DNA of 40,170 bases from the NCBI GenBank assembly GCA_016182975.1, contig JACPFJ010000004.1, positions 1 through 40,170 on the forward strand, read 5' to 3'. The notes under the pieces were generated by a model. That model searched no databases. It was not told where the DNA came from and was given only the letters and a program-made list of their open reading frames with translations. Below are positions 22,962-31,081 of this stretch, in pieces. Within the stretch, counting starts at the first letter, position 1. Each line of letters opens with the position of its first letter. The stretch is from Deltaproteobacteria bacterium (lineage in GTDB: Bacteria; Desulfobacterota; Desulfuromonadia; Geobacterales; Pseudopelobacteraceae). A program made the position numbers and the translations under genes.

Positions 22962-24617
22962 TCAGCGGCCCGGCGCCTCAATACGGTTCCTGCCTTTGCC
23001 CCTCGCTTCCGCAAGGGCCAGACCGGCCTCCCTGTTCAATGCAACGACATCCCTGGATTGGGGGTAGACGGCGATCCCCCCGCTCAAGGTCAGGTAAAAC
23101 TCACCATGGTGACATTCGTGCAGGATCCGGGCAAAGCTGGCGCGTATCTCATCCAGGATCGCAAAGGCCGTTTCCGCATCGGTGTCCGGCATGATCACCG
23201 CAAACTTGTGTCCACCGAACCGTCCCACCACGTCGGCGGCCCTGACCCGCCTCTTGAGGAGCAGGGCGGTAATGACGATGACCCTGTCGCCGGTCAGGTA
23301 GCCGTGCTTGTCGTTCACCGCCTGGAAGTCATCCAGCTCTATGAGGGCATAGGAACAGGGGGTGTTGTTCTTTTTCGCGCGAAGCAGCGCCAACTCCAGT
23401 TGTTCCTGGGTCTTGACGAGGTTGAGCAGGCCGGTCAGGCTGTCCCTGGCCATGAACGTCCGCACGATCCGCATCCTCTCCGCCCTGATGTTTACCGACG
23501 AAATCAGTAACTCGGGGCGTACCGGCTTGGTCAGGAACTCATCCCCCCCCATGCGGATCGCATCCAGCTGTCTGTCGATGCTGGTTTCAGCGGAAAGAAA
23601 TACGATCGGTATCCCGTCGTAATCCTCTATCTGTCGGATCGCGCGTGCCAGCTCGTGTCCGTTGCAGCCCGGCATGTAGAAGTCGAGAAGGACCAGGTCG
23701 GGCCTGAACCCCACCATGTGCTTCAATATCTGCATCGGGTCATTGACGACCCTGGTGATCATTCCCTGCCCCTGAAGGATCGTTGCATGCAGCTCCGATA
23801 GCTCAACGTCGTCGTCAACGATAAGCACCCGGTACGGTTCCCGGGCCGTACCGAACGCCAGCGCATCGAGCTTTTCAATCAACTCGCTCATCGGCACCGG
23901 CTTGAGGAAATAGGCCTCTCCGCCGGCCTGGACGGCCTTGATGCGCGCCTCAAGAAGATTGCGTTGAGAAATGAAGATGACCGGGATGTCCGCACAATCC
24001 TCGCGCCTGAGCTCCATGATCGCTTGCGCGCCGGCAAAATCGCCCTCCGGAAAGCTCATGTCGGCGATGATTACCGCCGGAGAAGAGAGCAAAAGCGCCT
24101 TTTTCAGCCCCACCAGGTCGCTGAAGAAACGCACCTCATAGCCGAAACAACCGATCTGCACGGCAAGATGCTCGGCCAAGGCGGCATCATCGTCAACGAT
24201 GAAGACAAGCCTGTTCGTTTTTTCGGAACTGTCGCGACGAGTTCCGACCTGAAGCACTCCGCCCTGGACCGCGCCCTGTTCGACACGGCTGCCTGTAGCT
24301 GCCGCCAATTCGCGAAGTCTCGTCCCGATCCTGTTTTTCAAGGCTTGTGAAGGGGGCGAATTCCCCTCCATGCCCTTGAGTGCGGTCTCCATCTCCCGTG
24401 CTGCCGAGCCCACGGCCGTAAAACCGAATGACGGCGCCGACCCGGCCAGGCTGTGAAGCATGAGCACGAATTGTTTCATCTCCGCGGAGTCCCCCCCCAA
24501 TCCCTGTACCGTATCCCAGGTCTCCCTGATCCGGTTTATCATATTGGGAAGTTGTACCGCGAAGTTGTCCCACAACTTTTGGAGTTTGTCCTTTGTATCT
24601 GCCGTCATTTCCGCCAT
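22962..24617 (-). CDS. Hpt-REC-REC-degenerate GGDEF signalling protein
   Basis: 551 residues from ATG at 24617 (AAGGGG seven bases upstream). Domains: Hpt at 10-110 with phospho-acceptor His55 in MLHSLAGSAPSFG; REC1 at about 138-255 (LVFIVDDDAA, IIADMSFPEG, YFLKPVP); REC2 at about 265-380 (RVLIVDDDVE, LLDFYMPGCNG, FLTKPV); then a GGDEF fold from about 390. The cyclase signature is GGHKF at 468-472 instead of GG(D/E)EF, which should abolish c-di-GMP synthesis, but the inhibitory-site motif RAAD sits exactly five residues before it. The protein is therefore probably a c-di-GMP-binding receptor or phosphorelay hub rather than an enzyme. Cytoplasmic; no membrane helix. Separated by a repeat from the CheY-like gene downstream. 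Confidence 0.88.
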   Translation of the reverse strand: MAEMTADTKDKLQKLWDNFAVQLPNMINRIRETWDTVQGLGGDSAEMKQFVLMLHSLAGSAPSFGFTAVGSAAREMETALKGMEGNSPPSQALKNRIGTRLRELAAATGSRVEQGAVQGGVLQVGTRRDSSEKTNRLVFIVDDDAALAEHLAVQIGCFGYEVRFFSDLVGLKKALLLSSPAVIIADMSFPEGDFAGAQAIMELRREDCADIPVIFISQRNLLEARIKAVQAGGEAYFLKPVPMSELIEKLDALAFGTAREPYRVLIVDDDVELSELHATILQGQGMITRVVNDPMQILKHMVGFRPDLVLLDFYMPGCNGHELARAIRQIEDYDGIPIVFLSAETSIDRQLDAIRMGGDEFLTKPVRPELLISSVNIRAERMRIVRTFMARDSLTGLLNLVKTQEQLELALLRAKKNNTPCSYALIELDDFQAVNDKHGYLTGDRVIVITALLLKRRVRAADVVGRFGGHKFAVIMPDTDAETAFAILDEIRASFARILHECHHGEFYLTLSGGIAVYPQSRDVVALNREAGLALAEARGKGRNRIEAPGR

Positions 24618-24907
24618 GACAATACCCCTTGTCCCTGCTTTATTGGATGGGATGGGACAGATCATACGTACAGACGGCATATTTCGCAAGCGCTTTGACA
24701 AAACATCTCATCCGTACTTGATCCGTTATTTACAGGTGTGCTGGTTATCCCCTCATGTCGCTGCAAATTCGCCTTAACCCGTTCCACTCACCGAAAAAGA
24801 CAGGTTATAAGAAAAAAAACGCATAGATAAGTTAAATTAGTACTTGATTTATAAAATATCTTGTGTTTAATAAGAAACTTATACATGAATTTAGTACAGG
24901 AGGCATT
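24618..24907. other. Intergenic region between divergent signalling and MucR-like genes
   Basis: AT-rich towards the MucR-like gene (24800-24890, TTGATTTATAAAATATC). TTGACA occurs at 24695 without a matching -10 element. I see no convincing promoter, repeat or RNA. Confidence 0.3.
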
Positions 24908-25447
24908 ATGACGGCGACACTCGTAGAACTGACGGCAAGTATTGTTTCATCCCACGCAGCAGGCACCGAGATGTCAGGAGATGACCTGATTGTCGAGATC
25001 AACAAGGTTTACGCCACGCTCAAGAAGCTTGAACTCGAAGGGACCGTTCCGGAAGTCGGCGGCGCCGCACCCGGCGCCCCTGCCATGTCGCTCAAGAAGG
25101 CCTTTCAGAACGATCAGGTCGCTTGCCTGATCTGCGGCAAGACCGGCTTCAAGACCCTGACCAGGCACCTCAAGCAGGCCCACGACCTGAAGCCCGGCCA
25201 ATATCGCAAGCAGTTCAACATCCCCGCCGGCCAGTCCCTGACCGCCAAGAATTACTCCGAGGCCCGCCGCAAGGCAGCCAACGAGAACAACCTGGCCGCC
25301 AACCTGGAAAAGGCCCGTGCAGCCAGGGCAGCCAAGAAGGCAGCCGCCGCGGCTCCCCCCAAGGCCGGCAAGGCCAAAGCGGCAGCCAAACCCGCCGCCA
25401 AGCCGGCAAAGGCCGCCAAGGCAAAGGCACCCAAAGCAAAAGCCTGA
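24908..25447 (+). CDS. Ros/MucR family zinc-finger regulator with histone H1-like tail
   Basis: 179 residues; ATG follows AGGAGG by four bases, so a longer frame to 24863 is rejected. The core resembles Ros/MucR regulators: an N-terminal acidic helix (LIVEINKVYATLKKLELEG), a linker, then a zinc finger VACLICGKTGFKTLTRHL with Cys73, Cys76, His87 and His92, followed by LKPGQYRKQFNIP, the conserved post-finger segment. From about residue 118 the protein becomes a run of Ala/Lys/Pro (KKAAAAAPPKAGKAKAAAKP and more), like the C-terminal tail of histone H1 or bacterial AlgP/HctB proteins. Such a tail probably adds non-specific DNA binding. MucR-type proteins act as global H-NS-like repressors. A bidirectional terminator follows. 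Confidence 0.85.
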   Translation: MTATLVELTASIVSSHAAGTEMSGDDLIVEINKVYATLKKLELEGTVPEVGGAAPGAPAMSLKKAFQNDQVACLICGKTGFKTLTRHLKQAHDLKPGQYRKQFNIPAGQSLTAKNYSEARRKAANENNLAANLEKARAARAAKKAAAAAPPKAGKAKAAAKPAAKPAKAAKAKAPKAKA

Positions 25448-25483
25448 CATAAAAAAAACCGCCCCACGGCGGTTTTTTTTATG
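25448..25483. terminator. Bidirectional terminator between mucR-like gene and rsmA
   Basis: CAT-A8-CCGCC-ccac-GGCGG-T8-ATG: an uninterrupted palindrome with A and T runs on both sides, serving both convergent genes. Its right edge contains the rsmA stop codon (25479-25481). Confidence 0.93.
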
Positions 25484-26294
25484 TCTGCAACCCGGTCAGG
25501 CGCCGCGACAGGGCGGCGAACTCCTCCAGGGAGAGCGTCTCCCCGCGGCGTTGCCCGTCTATACCGCACGCGTCCAGGATCGCGCCGATTTCGTCGGCAG
25601 ATGCCAACCCCGCTCCCTTAAGGCAATTGGCCAGTGTCTTGCGCCGCATGGCAAAGGCACCCTTGACCACCCGCCGGAAGGTCTCCTCGCTCCCCACCTC
25701 CACCCGCGGCTCCGCCAGCGGCACAAAGCTCACCACGACCGAATCCACTTTCGGCCGGGGATGAAAACAGCCGGGGGGCACGCTGATCTCCCGGCGCATG
25801 TCGAACCAAAGACCCAGCAGTGCCGTGGTCACGCCGTAATCGGCGCACCCCGCGGAGGCCACCAGCCGTTCGCCCACCTCCCTCTGGAGCATCAGCACCA
25901 GCCGGGAGAAGAGCGTACGGCAGTCGAGCAGGCGGAAGAGCACCGGCGAGGAGATGTTGTACGGCAGGTTGGCAACGACCTTCCAGCCGGCCGGGGCATC
26001 CCCCAGCAGGGCGGCAAGATCGACCGCCAGGATGTCCCCATCGACGACCGTAACCCGCGGCTCGTCCCGGTACTGTTCCTTCAGGGCGGCGGCCAGGGCG
26101 TGGTCGTATTCCACCAGCAGCAGCCGCCCAGCCCGCTGCGCCAGGCGGCCGGTCAACGCCCCCCGTCCGGGGCCGATCTCAAGCACGCTGTCAGCGGGAC
26201 CGATATCGGCACAGCGGATGATCCTGTCGATGATGTTCCCATCCACCAGGAAATTCTGCCCGAGCGACTTGAGGGGACGGCGGGCGGCGCTCAT
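25479..26294 (-). CDS. rsmA: 16S rRNA A1518/A1519 N6-dimethyltransferase
   Basis: 271 residues, the standard KsgA/RsmA length. It dimethylates two adjacent adenines in helix 45 of 16S rRNA late in 30S assembly. Motifs: LGQNFLVDGNIIDRI at the N-terminus, SAM-binding VLEIGPGRGALTGRLA, VEYDHALAAAL, and the catalytic NLPYNISSPVLFRLL; the C-terminal helical domain is present (VVKGAFAMRRKTLANCL). Its ATG overlaps the end of tsaD by four bases, so the two are translationally coupled. The stop codon lies in the terminator stem. Confidence 0.95.
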   Translation of the reverse strand: MSAARRPLKSLGQNFLVDGNIIDRIIRCADIGPADSVLEIGPGRGALTGRLAQRAGRLLLVEYDHALAAALKEQYRDEPRVTVVDGDILAVDLAALLGDAPAGWKVVANLPYNISSPVLFRLLDCRTLFSRLVLMLQREVGERLVASAGCADYGVTTALLGLWFDMRREISVPPGCFHPRPKVDSVVVSFVPLAEPRVEVGSEETFRRVVKGAFAMRRKTLANCLKGAGLASADEIGAILDACGIDGQRRGETLSLEEFAALSRRLTGLQT

Positions 26295-27313
26295 CGGCTC
26301 CCCTCCCCGATCCGGTCCATTTCCCAGGTTGCAACGGCATCCAGGGAGTTTGGGGAGGCCAGGCCGTGCTCCAGGTAATAATCCCCCGGCACGGCCAGCA
26401 TGGCGGCGTTGTCGCCGCAGAGCGCCGGAGAGGGGATATGCAGCTCGATGCCCAGGTCGCGGGCCAGGCGTCCCATGCGGGCCCGCAGGCCGCTGTTGCA
26501 GGCGACCCCCCCCGCAACGACCAGCCGCTCTGCGCCGGTCCGCCGCAGGGCCTCCCGGGTCTTGGCCGCCAGCACATCGCAGACCGCCGCCTGAAACGAG
26601 GCGCTCAGGTCGTTCGCCGGCTGGCCGGGGATGGTGACCGGGTGTTTGGCGACATGCTGGAGCACGGCGGTCTTGAGGCCGCTGAAGCTGAAGTTCAGGC
26701 TGCCGTCGTTCATCATCGGCCTGGGGAGACGCACCGCCGCAGGGTCACCCTCCCGCGCCAGGGCATCGATCCTGGCCCCGCCGGGATACCCCAGCCCCAT
26801 GATCTTGGCGGACTTGTCGAATGCCTCTCCGGCCGCATCGTCGATGGTCCTGCCGAGCGTCCGGTAGCGTCCCACCCCCGCGACAAGGTAGAGATGGGTA
26901 TGGCCGCCGGAGACCACCAGGGCCAGGAAGGGGAACTCGACCGGTTTTTCCAGGAAGGTCGCCAGGAGATGTCCCTCGATGTGGTGCAAGCCGACAAAAG
27001 GGATGCCCCGGGCACAGGCAATGGCCTTGGCCGCGGAGAGCCCAACGAGCAGCGCCCCCGCCAGGCCCGGTCCGCGGGTGACGGTGATCCCCTCGATGGC
27101 GGAGAGCCCGACGCCGGCCTCGCGCAGCGCCTGGTTGATGACCGGCGTGATCATCTCCAGGTGCTTGCGCGAGGCGATCTCCGGCACTACGCCGCCGTAT
27201 TCGGCGTGGATGGCGATCTGCGATGAGACGACCGAGGAGAGGAGTTCGCGGCCGTCGCGTACCACCGCGGCGGCGGTCTCGTCACAGGATGTTTCGATGG
27301 CAAGGAGGAGCAT
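26291..27313 (-). CDS. tsaD: tRNA N6-threonylcarbamoyladenosine transferase TsaD
   Basis: 340 residues, ASKHA fold. TsaD transfers the threonylcarbamoyl group from TC-AMP to A37 of ANN-decoding tRNAs, with TsaB and TsaE. Present: LLLAIETSCDETAAAVV at the start, VTRGPGLAGALLVGLSAAK, the metal ligands in HHIEGHLLATF, VVSGGHTHLYLV, and VVAGGVACNSGLRARM. The extra 20 residues at the C-terminus (ASPNSLDAVATWEMDR) are mildly unusual. It overlaps rsmA by four bases. A perfect 16-bp palindrome lies just upstream. MtaB, which modifies its product, is encoded at 8157. Confidence 0.96.
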   Translation of the reverse strand: MLLLAIETSCDETAAAVVRDGRELLSSVVSSQIAIHAEYGGVVPEIASRKHLEMITPVINQALREAGVGLSAIEGITVTRGPGLAGALLVGLSAAKAIACARGIPFVGLHHIEGHLLATFLEKPVEFPFLALVVSGGHTHLYLVAGVGRYRTLGRTIDDAAGEAFDKSAKIMGLGYPGGARIDALAREGDPAAVRLPRPMMNDGSLNFSFSGLKTAVLQHVAKHPVTIPGQPANDLSASFQAAVCDVLAAKTREALRRTGAERLVVAGGVACNSGLRARMGRLARDLGIELHIPSPALCGDNAAMLAVPGDYYLEHGLASPNSLDAVATWEMDRIGEGSR

Positions 27314-27335
27314 TTTTTCTCACTAATTGAAAACG

Positions 27336-27373
27336 ATCAGACAGATCGGTCGGATCGGACCGATCTGTCTGAT
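27336..27373. repeat. Perfect 16-bp inverted repeat between PIN-PhoH and tsaD
   Basis: ATCAGACAGATCGGTC, six-base loop, then its exact complement. No adjoining T-run. It lies in the 74-base gap and could be a processing hairpin, an operator or a REP-like unit. Confidence 0.6.
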
Positions 27374-27387
27374 GTCAAATAAGACTT

Positions 27388-28701
27388 TCACAAAAGATTT
27401 GCCGCCAGCTCGGCCAATTCCGAGCGTTCCCCCCTGGTCAGGGTCACGTGCGCGGCGATCCGCTCACCCTTGAACTTCTCCACCAGGTAGGTGAGGCCGT
27501 TGCTGGACGAGTCCACATAGGGATTGTCGATCTGGTAGGGGTCGCCGGTCAGCACGATCTTGGTCCCCTCCCCCACCCGCGTCACGATGGTCTTGATCTC
27601 GTGGGGGGTCAGGTTCTGGGCCTCGTCCACGATCAGGTACTGGTTGGGGATGGAGCGGCCGCGGATGTAGGTGAGCGGCTCGATATCGAGGAGCCCCATG
27701 GCGATCAGCTCCTTGTACCCCTTGCTGTGGCGTTTCTCCGACTCATGGCCGGAGATGAGCAGCTCCACATTGTCGAAAATCGGCTGCATCCATGGGGTCA
27801 GCTTTTCCTCGATGTCGCCGGGGAGGAACCCCAGGTCCTTACCCAGGGGAAAGACCGGCCGCGAAACCAGCAGGCGGTTGTAGATGTTCTCCTCGGCGGT
27901 CTTGTGCAGGCCGGCGGCAATGGCCAGCAGCGTCTTGCCGGTGCCGGCCTTCCCCACCAGGGTCACCAGCTTGATGGAGTCGTCCATGAGCACATCCAGG
28001 GCAAACGACTGCTCGCGGTTGCGGGCGAAAAGGCTCCAGATCCCCTCCTTGGGGACCTTGCGGACCGGCACGATGCGGCCGCTGGCGGCGTCATGGCGGC
28101 AGATGGCGGTATGGGAGGGATTGGAGCTGTCGGCGATGGTGACGAATTCGTTGGGGGCTATCCCTTCCGGCGCCTCCAGCCATCCCTGGCTGTAGAAGCG
28201 GTCCACGGCCTCGGCAGCAAGCTCGATGCTGCGCGTGCCGGAGTAGAGGTCCTGGATATCCACCTTGTCCGACTCGTAGTCCTCGGCGATCAGACCGACG
28301 GCGTCGGCCTTGATACGCAGGTTGGTGTCCTTGGTGACAAAGACCAGCGGGATTTCCGGGTGACTGTCGCGCATGTCCAGGGCCACCCCGAGGATGCGGT
28401 TGTCGCCGCTGTCCACCCGCAGATCAACCGGCAGGTGCCTGAAGTGTTTCTCCGCGAACATCTCCACCCGCAGCATTCCCTGACCGGGCAGCGCGATGCC
28501 GACCGCCAGGGAACCCTTTTCGCGCATGGTGTCGAGGATGCGCGAAACCATGCGGGCGTTGCGGCCGGTCTCGTTCATGTCCTTCTTGAAGCGGTCGATC
28601 TCCTCGATGACCGTGATCGGGATGATGATGTTGTTTTCCTGGAATTTGAACAGGGCCTGGGGGTCGTGCAGCAGCACATTGGTGTCGAGAATGAAGTTTT
28701 T
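27388..28701 (-). CDS. PIN domain-PhoH family RNA helicase/ATPase (PhoH2 type)
   Basis: 437 residues from GTG at 28701, preceded by AAAGG six bases upstream; the upstream GTG at 28737 overlaps the neighbouring gene. Residues 1-140 are a PIN nuclease domain (FILDTNVLLHDP, VIEEIDRFK, DSGDNRIL, VFVTKDTNLRIKA) with the usual acidic residues. Residues about 220-437 are a PhoH ATPase: Walker A GKAGTGKT, Walker B YLIVDEAQN, and LTGDPYQID. PhoH2 proteins unwind and cleave RNA. The gene overlaps no neighbour and lies directly downstream of the aminotransferase gene, with which it may be cotranscribed. Confidence 0.92.
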   Translation of the reverse strand, partial: KNFILDTNVLLHDPQALFKFQENNIIIPITVIEEIDRFKKDMNETGRNARMVSRILDTMREKGSLAVGIALPGQGMLRVEMFAEKHFRHLPVDLRVDSGDNRILGVALDMRDSHPEIPLVFVTKDTNLRIKADAVGLIAEDYESDKVDIQDLYSGTRSIELAAEAVDRFYSQGWLEAPEGIAPNEFVTIADSSNPSHTAICRHDAASGRIVPVRKVPKEGIWSLFARNREQSFALDVLMDDSIKLVTLVGKAGTGKTLLAIAAGLHKTAEENIYNRLLVSRPVFPLGKDLGFLPGDIEEKLTPWMQPIFDNVELLISGHESEKRHSKGYKELIAMGLLDIEPLTYIRGRSIPNQYLIVDEAQNLTPHEIKTIVTRVGEGTKIVLTGDPYQIDNPYVDSSSNGLTYLVEKFKGERIAAHVTLTRGERSELAELAANLL

Positions 28702-28726
28702 CACTGGTTGCCTTTCGGGTCTTGGT

Positions 28727-29866
28727 TTAGGTGACACATGTTACAACGGCATCGCAGAAAACGGCGATCTCCTCGCTGGTGGTGAACCATCCCGGGCTGA
28801 TGCGCAGGGTGCCGTGGGGGAAGGTGCCCAGGGTGCGGTGGGCCTGCGGTGCGCACTGCAGGCCGGCCCGTACGGCGATATCGAAGTCGCGGTCGAGCAG
28901 GAATGCGAGCGCTGACGGGTCCATCCCCGCCATGGTGAAGGAGAGCACGCCGCCGCGGGCGGCGGGATCGGATGGACCGTGGAGGGTTATTCCGGGGATC
29001 GCCGCCAGCCTTTCCGCGGCCATCCGGGCAAGCAGACGCTCCTTTTCGCCGATGACGGCCGCGCCCACTCCCTGTACGAATTCGGCGCCGGCCATGAGCC
29101 CGGCTATGCCGGGGAGGTTGTGGGTCCCGGCCTCGAATCCCTCCGGCATGGTGTCGGGTTGCTCCTCGGCGCTCGAACCGCCGCCGGTCCCACCGGCCAG
29201 GAGCGGAGTGAGCCGCACTCCGGGCGCCGCGTAGAGAATGCCGCTCCCCTGCGGGCCGAACAGCCCCTTGTGTCCCGGAGCGGCCAGCAGGTCGATGCCG
29301 CACTTCACCACGTCGATCTCTTCGCTCCCGGCGGACTGGGCGGCATCCAGGAGGAACAGCGCGCCTGCCTCGCGTGCTATGGCGGCGATCAGATCCACAT
29401 CCTGGATCGCGCCGCAGACGTTGGAGACGTGTCCCACGGCGATCATGCGGCTGTTCGGCCTCAGGGCGGCCCTGACATCGGCGGGATCGACCCGGCCGTC
29501 GCCGCCGGCAGCGACGACGCTCAGCTCGACGCCCTGCCGCCGCAGCGAGAAGAGCGGGCGCAGGAGCGAGTTGTGCTCCATGGAGGTGGTGATGACGTGG
29601 TCGCCCGGCTTGAGCGTGCCGCGCAGCGCCATGTTGAGGGACTCGGTGGCGCTGTGGGTGAAGATCACCCTTGAGGAGTCTTGGATGCCGAAGAGCGGGG
29701 CGATTGTCTCCCGCGCCCGGAAGAGCAATCGTCCCGCCTCCAGCGAGCGCCGGTGGCCGCCCCGCCCCGGCGAGGCGCCGATCTCGCGCATGGCGTGCAT
29801 CACCGCCCGGTAGACCGACTCCGGCTTGGGAAACGAGGTGGCGGCGTTGTCGAGATAGATGTGCAT
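28727..29866 (-). CDS. Cysteine desulfurase family (class V aminotransferase)
   Basis: 379 residues, PLP-dependent. Family features: YLDNAATSFPKPESVY at the start, HSATESLNMAL, TTSMEHNSLLRPL, the cofactor-binding lysine in APGHKGLFGPQG, GTHNLPGIAGL, and the catalytic cysteine loop RAGLQCAPQAHRTLGT. These suit the EF2568-like cysteine desulfurase group rather than IscS or SufS, which have different cysteine-loop lengths. It probably converts cysteine to alanine and a protein persulfide, supplying sulfur for clusters or thio-modifications. No Fe-S assembly genes adjoin, so the acceptor is unknown. It is the last gene before PIN-PhoH on this strand. Confidence 0.9.
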   Translation of the reverse strand: MHIYLDNAATSFPKPESVYRAVMHAMREIGASPGRGGHRRSLEAGRLLFRARETIAPLFGIQDSSRVIFTHSATESLNMALRGTLKPGDHVITTSMEHNSLLRPLFSLRRQGVELSVVAAGGDGRVDPADVRAALRPNSRMIAVGHVSNVCGAIQDVDLIAAIAREAGALFLLDAAQSAGSEEIDVVKCGIDLLAAPGHKGLFGPQGSGILYAAPGVRLTPLLAGGTGGGSSAEEQPDTMPEGFEAGTHNLPGIAGLMAGAEFVQGVGAAVIGEKERLLARMAAERLAAIPGITLHGPSDPAARGGVLSFTMAGMDPSALAFLLDRDFDIAVRAGLQCAPQAHRTLGTFPHGTLRISPGWFTTSEEIAVFCDAVVTCVT

Positions 29867-29884
29867 CGGTTTGACCTTAAAGGC

Positions 29885-29941
29885 ATGGGACCAATAGAAC
29901 TTATTGGACCTATATGTCCTATGCGTCCTATTGGTCCTATG
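29885..29941. repeat. Imperfect palindrome of GGACCAATAG/CTATTGGTCC units
   Basis: GGACCAATAG (29888-29897) pairs exactly with CTATTGGTCC (29928-29937); between them lie further TTGGACCTAT and GTCCTAT units. Located just upstream of the cysteine desulfurase gene start. Confidence 0.5.
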
Positions 29942-29953
29942 ATGTTGTTTTTT

Positions 29954-31081
29954 TCAAGGCACCCCGGCCGGCCGCTCCGCCAGCCAGGGCGCAAAAACGA
30001 CCGCGCCGAGCAGCTTCGCCGCTATCGCCGCCTCGTCGTTGCTTCCCCACCAGTTCTGCACGGCGCTGATCGTCTCCCGGCCGGTGCTGGCCAGGTTGTA
30101 GCCCCCGTTGCCGCTGAAGACGCTGGCCCAGACCACTCCGCGCCCGTCTTCCACCCGCATGCCGTCACCCAGATTGTCCGCAAACAGACAGCGCTGGACC
30201 TTGATGCGCGCGCCGGCCAGCTGCAAACCCACATCGCGGTTGCGCACGAAGCGCGACAGCAGTATCTGCCCCTCGCCCCCCGTGAGCAGCGCACCAACGC
30301 CGTTGCCGGCCAGCTCGCAGGAGTTGAACCTGATGCGGCACTCGTCGGCCAGGATACCCTGCCGGTCGCTCCCGCTGATATCAACCCTGGCCAGCGCCAG
30401 TGCCGAGCGGTGTGCGACGATCCCCTGGCGGTTCTCCGTCAGGGTCCCCTCACGCAGTTCAATTTCGCTGTCGTGCGACTCCAGGCCGGTCCCGCAGGCG
30501 CTGACGCCAAGCGTCGCCAGTGTGGCGGTGCTGTCCCGCAGAAGCAGGCCGGTTCCCGCACCGGCAATCGTCACCCCCTTGGCGCTGAACGTGGAAAAAC
30601 GGGCCTCTATGGCCGTTTCAGCCCCTTCGATGCGACAATGTTCGAGCAGGTTGCGCTTTTCGCTGGAAAGGAGCAGCACGCCGCCCCAGTCGCCCCTTGC
30701 GGCCTCCGCAAAATTGGGCGCCAGGAGCACCGGCTTGTCGGCCGTGCCGTTGCACTGGAGCCGCCCCATCACGACCAGACGCGGCGACTGGCGCGTGATG
30801 ACCGAGCGCATGAAGCGCACGACCGTCCCCGGTTCGATCCGCAGCGTCGCCTGGGGCGCGATCACCACCCCCCCCCTGACGAGCACGGTGCCGCGCCAGG
30901 TCACATCCTCGGTGATGGTGACGTTTTCATAGCTGATATCGCCACGGGTGACAACGGCCCCGCGATCGCGGGGCGCGGGTTGCGCGTCCAGGGCATTGCC
31001 GCCGGCGGGCATGAGCATCGCGCCGGCGAGGACGATCCCGATGGCCCCGCTCAGGTGGCGTAAAAGGCGGAAAGGGATCAC
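29954..31081 (-). CDS. Exported right-handed beta-helix (NosD-like) protein
   Basis: 375 residues with an N-terminal signal sequence (RLLRHLSGAIGIVLAGAMLM, cleavage probably after ALDA). From about residue 60 the chain is a series of short rungs (TVLVRGGVVIAPQATLRIEP, then HCRIEGAETAIEA, GTGLLLRDSTATLATLGVSA) typical of parallel beta-helix repeats. It ends YNLASTGRETISAVQNWWGS, a motif I associate with such surface proteins. The role is unknown; periplasmic or surface location is inferred. Its ATG overlaps the stop of the GAF-GGDEF gene (31078-31081), so the two are translationally coupled, which could link it to c-di-GMP-controlled surface functions. Confidence 0.8.
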   Translation of the reverse strand: MIPFRLLRHLSGAIGIVLAGAMLMPAGGNALDAQPAPRDRGAVVTRGDISYENVTITEDVTWRGTVLVRGGVVIAPQATLRIEPGTVVRFMRSVITRQSPRLVVMGRLQCNGTADKPVLLAPNFAEAARGDWGGVLLLSSEKRNLLEHCRIEGAETAIEARFSTFSAKGVTIAGAGTGLLLRDSTATLATLGVSACGTGLESHDSEIELREGTLTENRQGIVAHRSALALARVDISGSDRQGILADECRIRFNSCELAGNGVGALLTGGEGQILLSRFVRNRDVGLQLAGARIKVQRCLFADNLGDGMRVEDGRGVVWASVFSGNGGYNLASTGRETISAVQNWWGSNDEAAIAAKLLGAVVFAPWLAERPAGVP

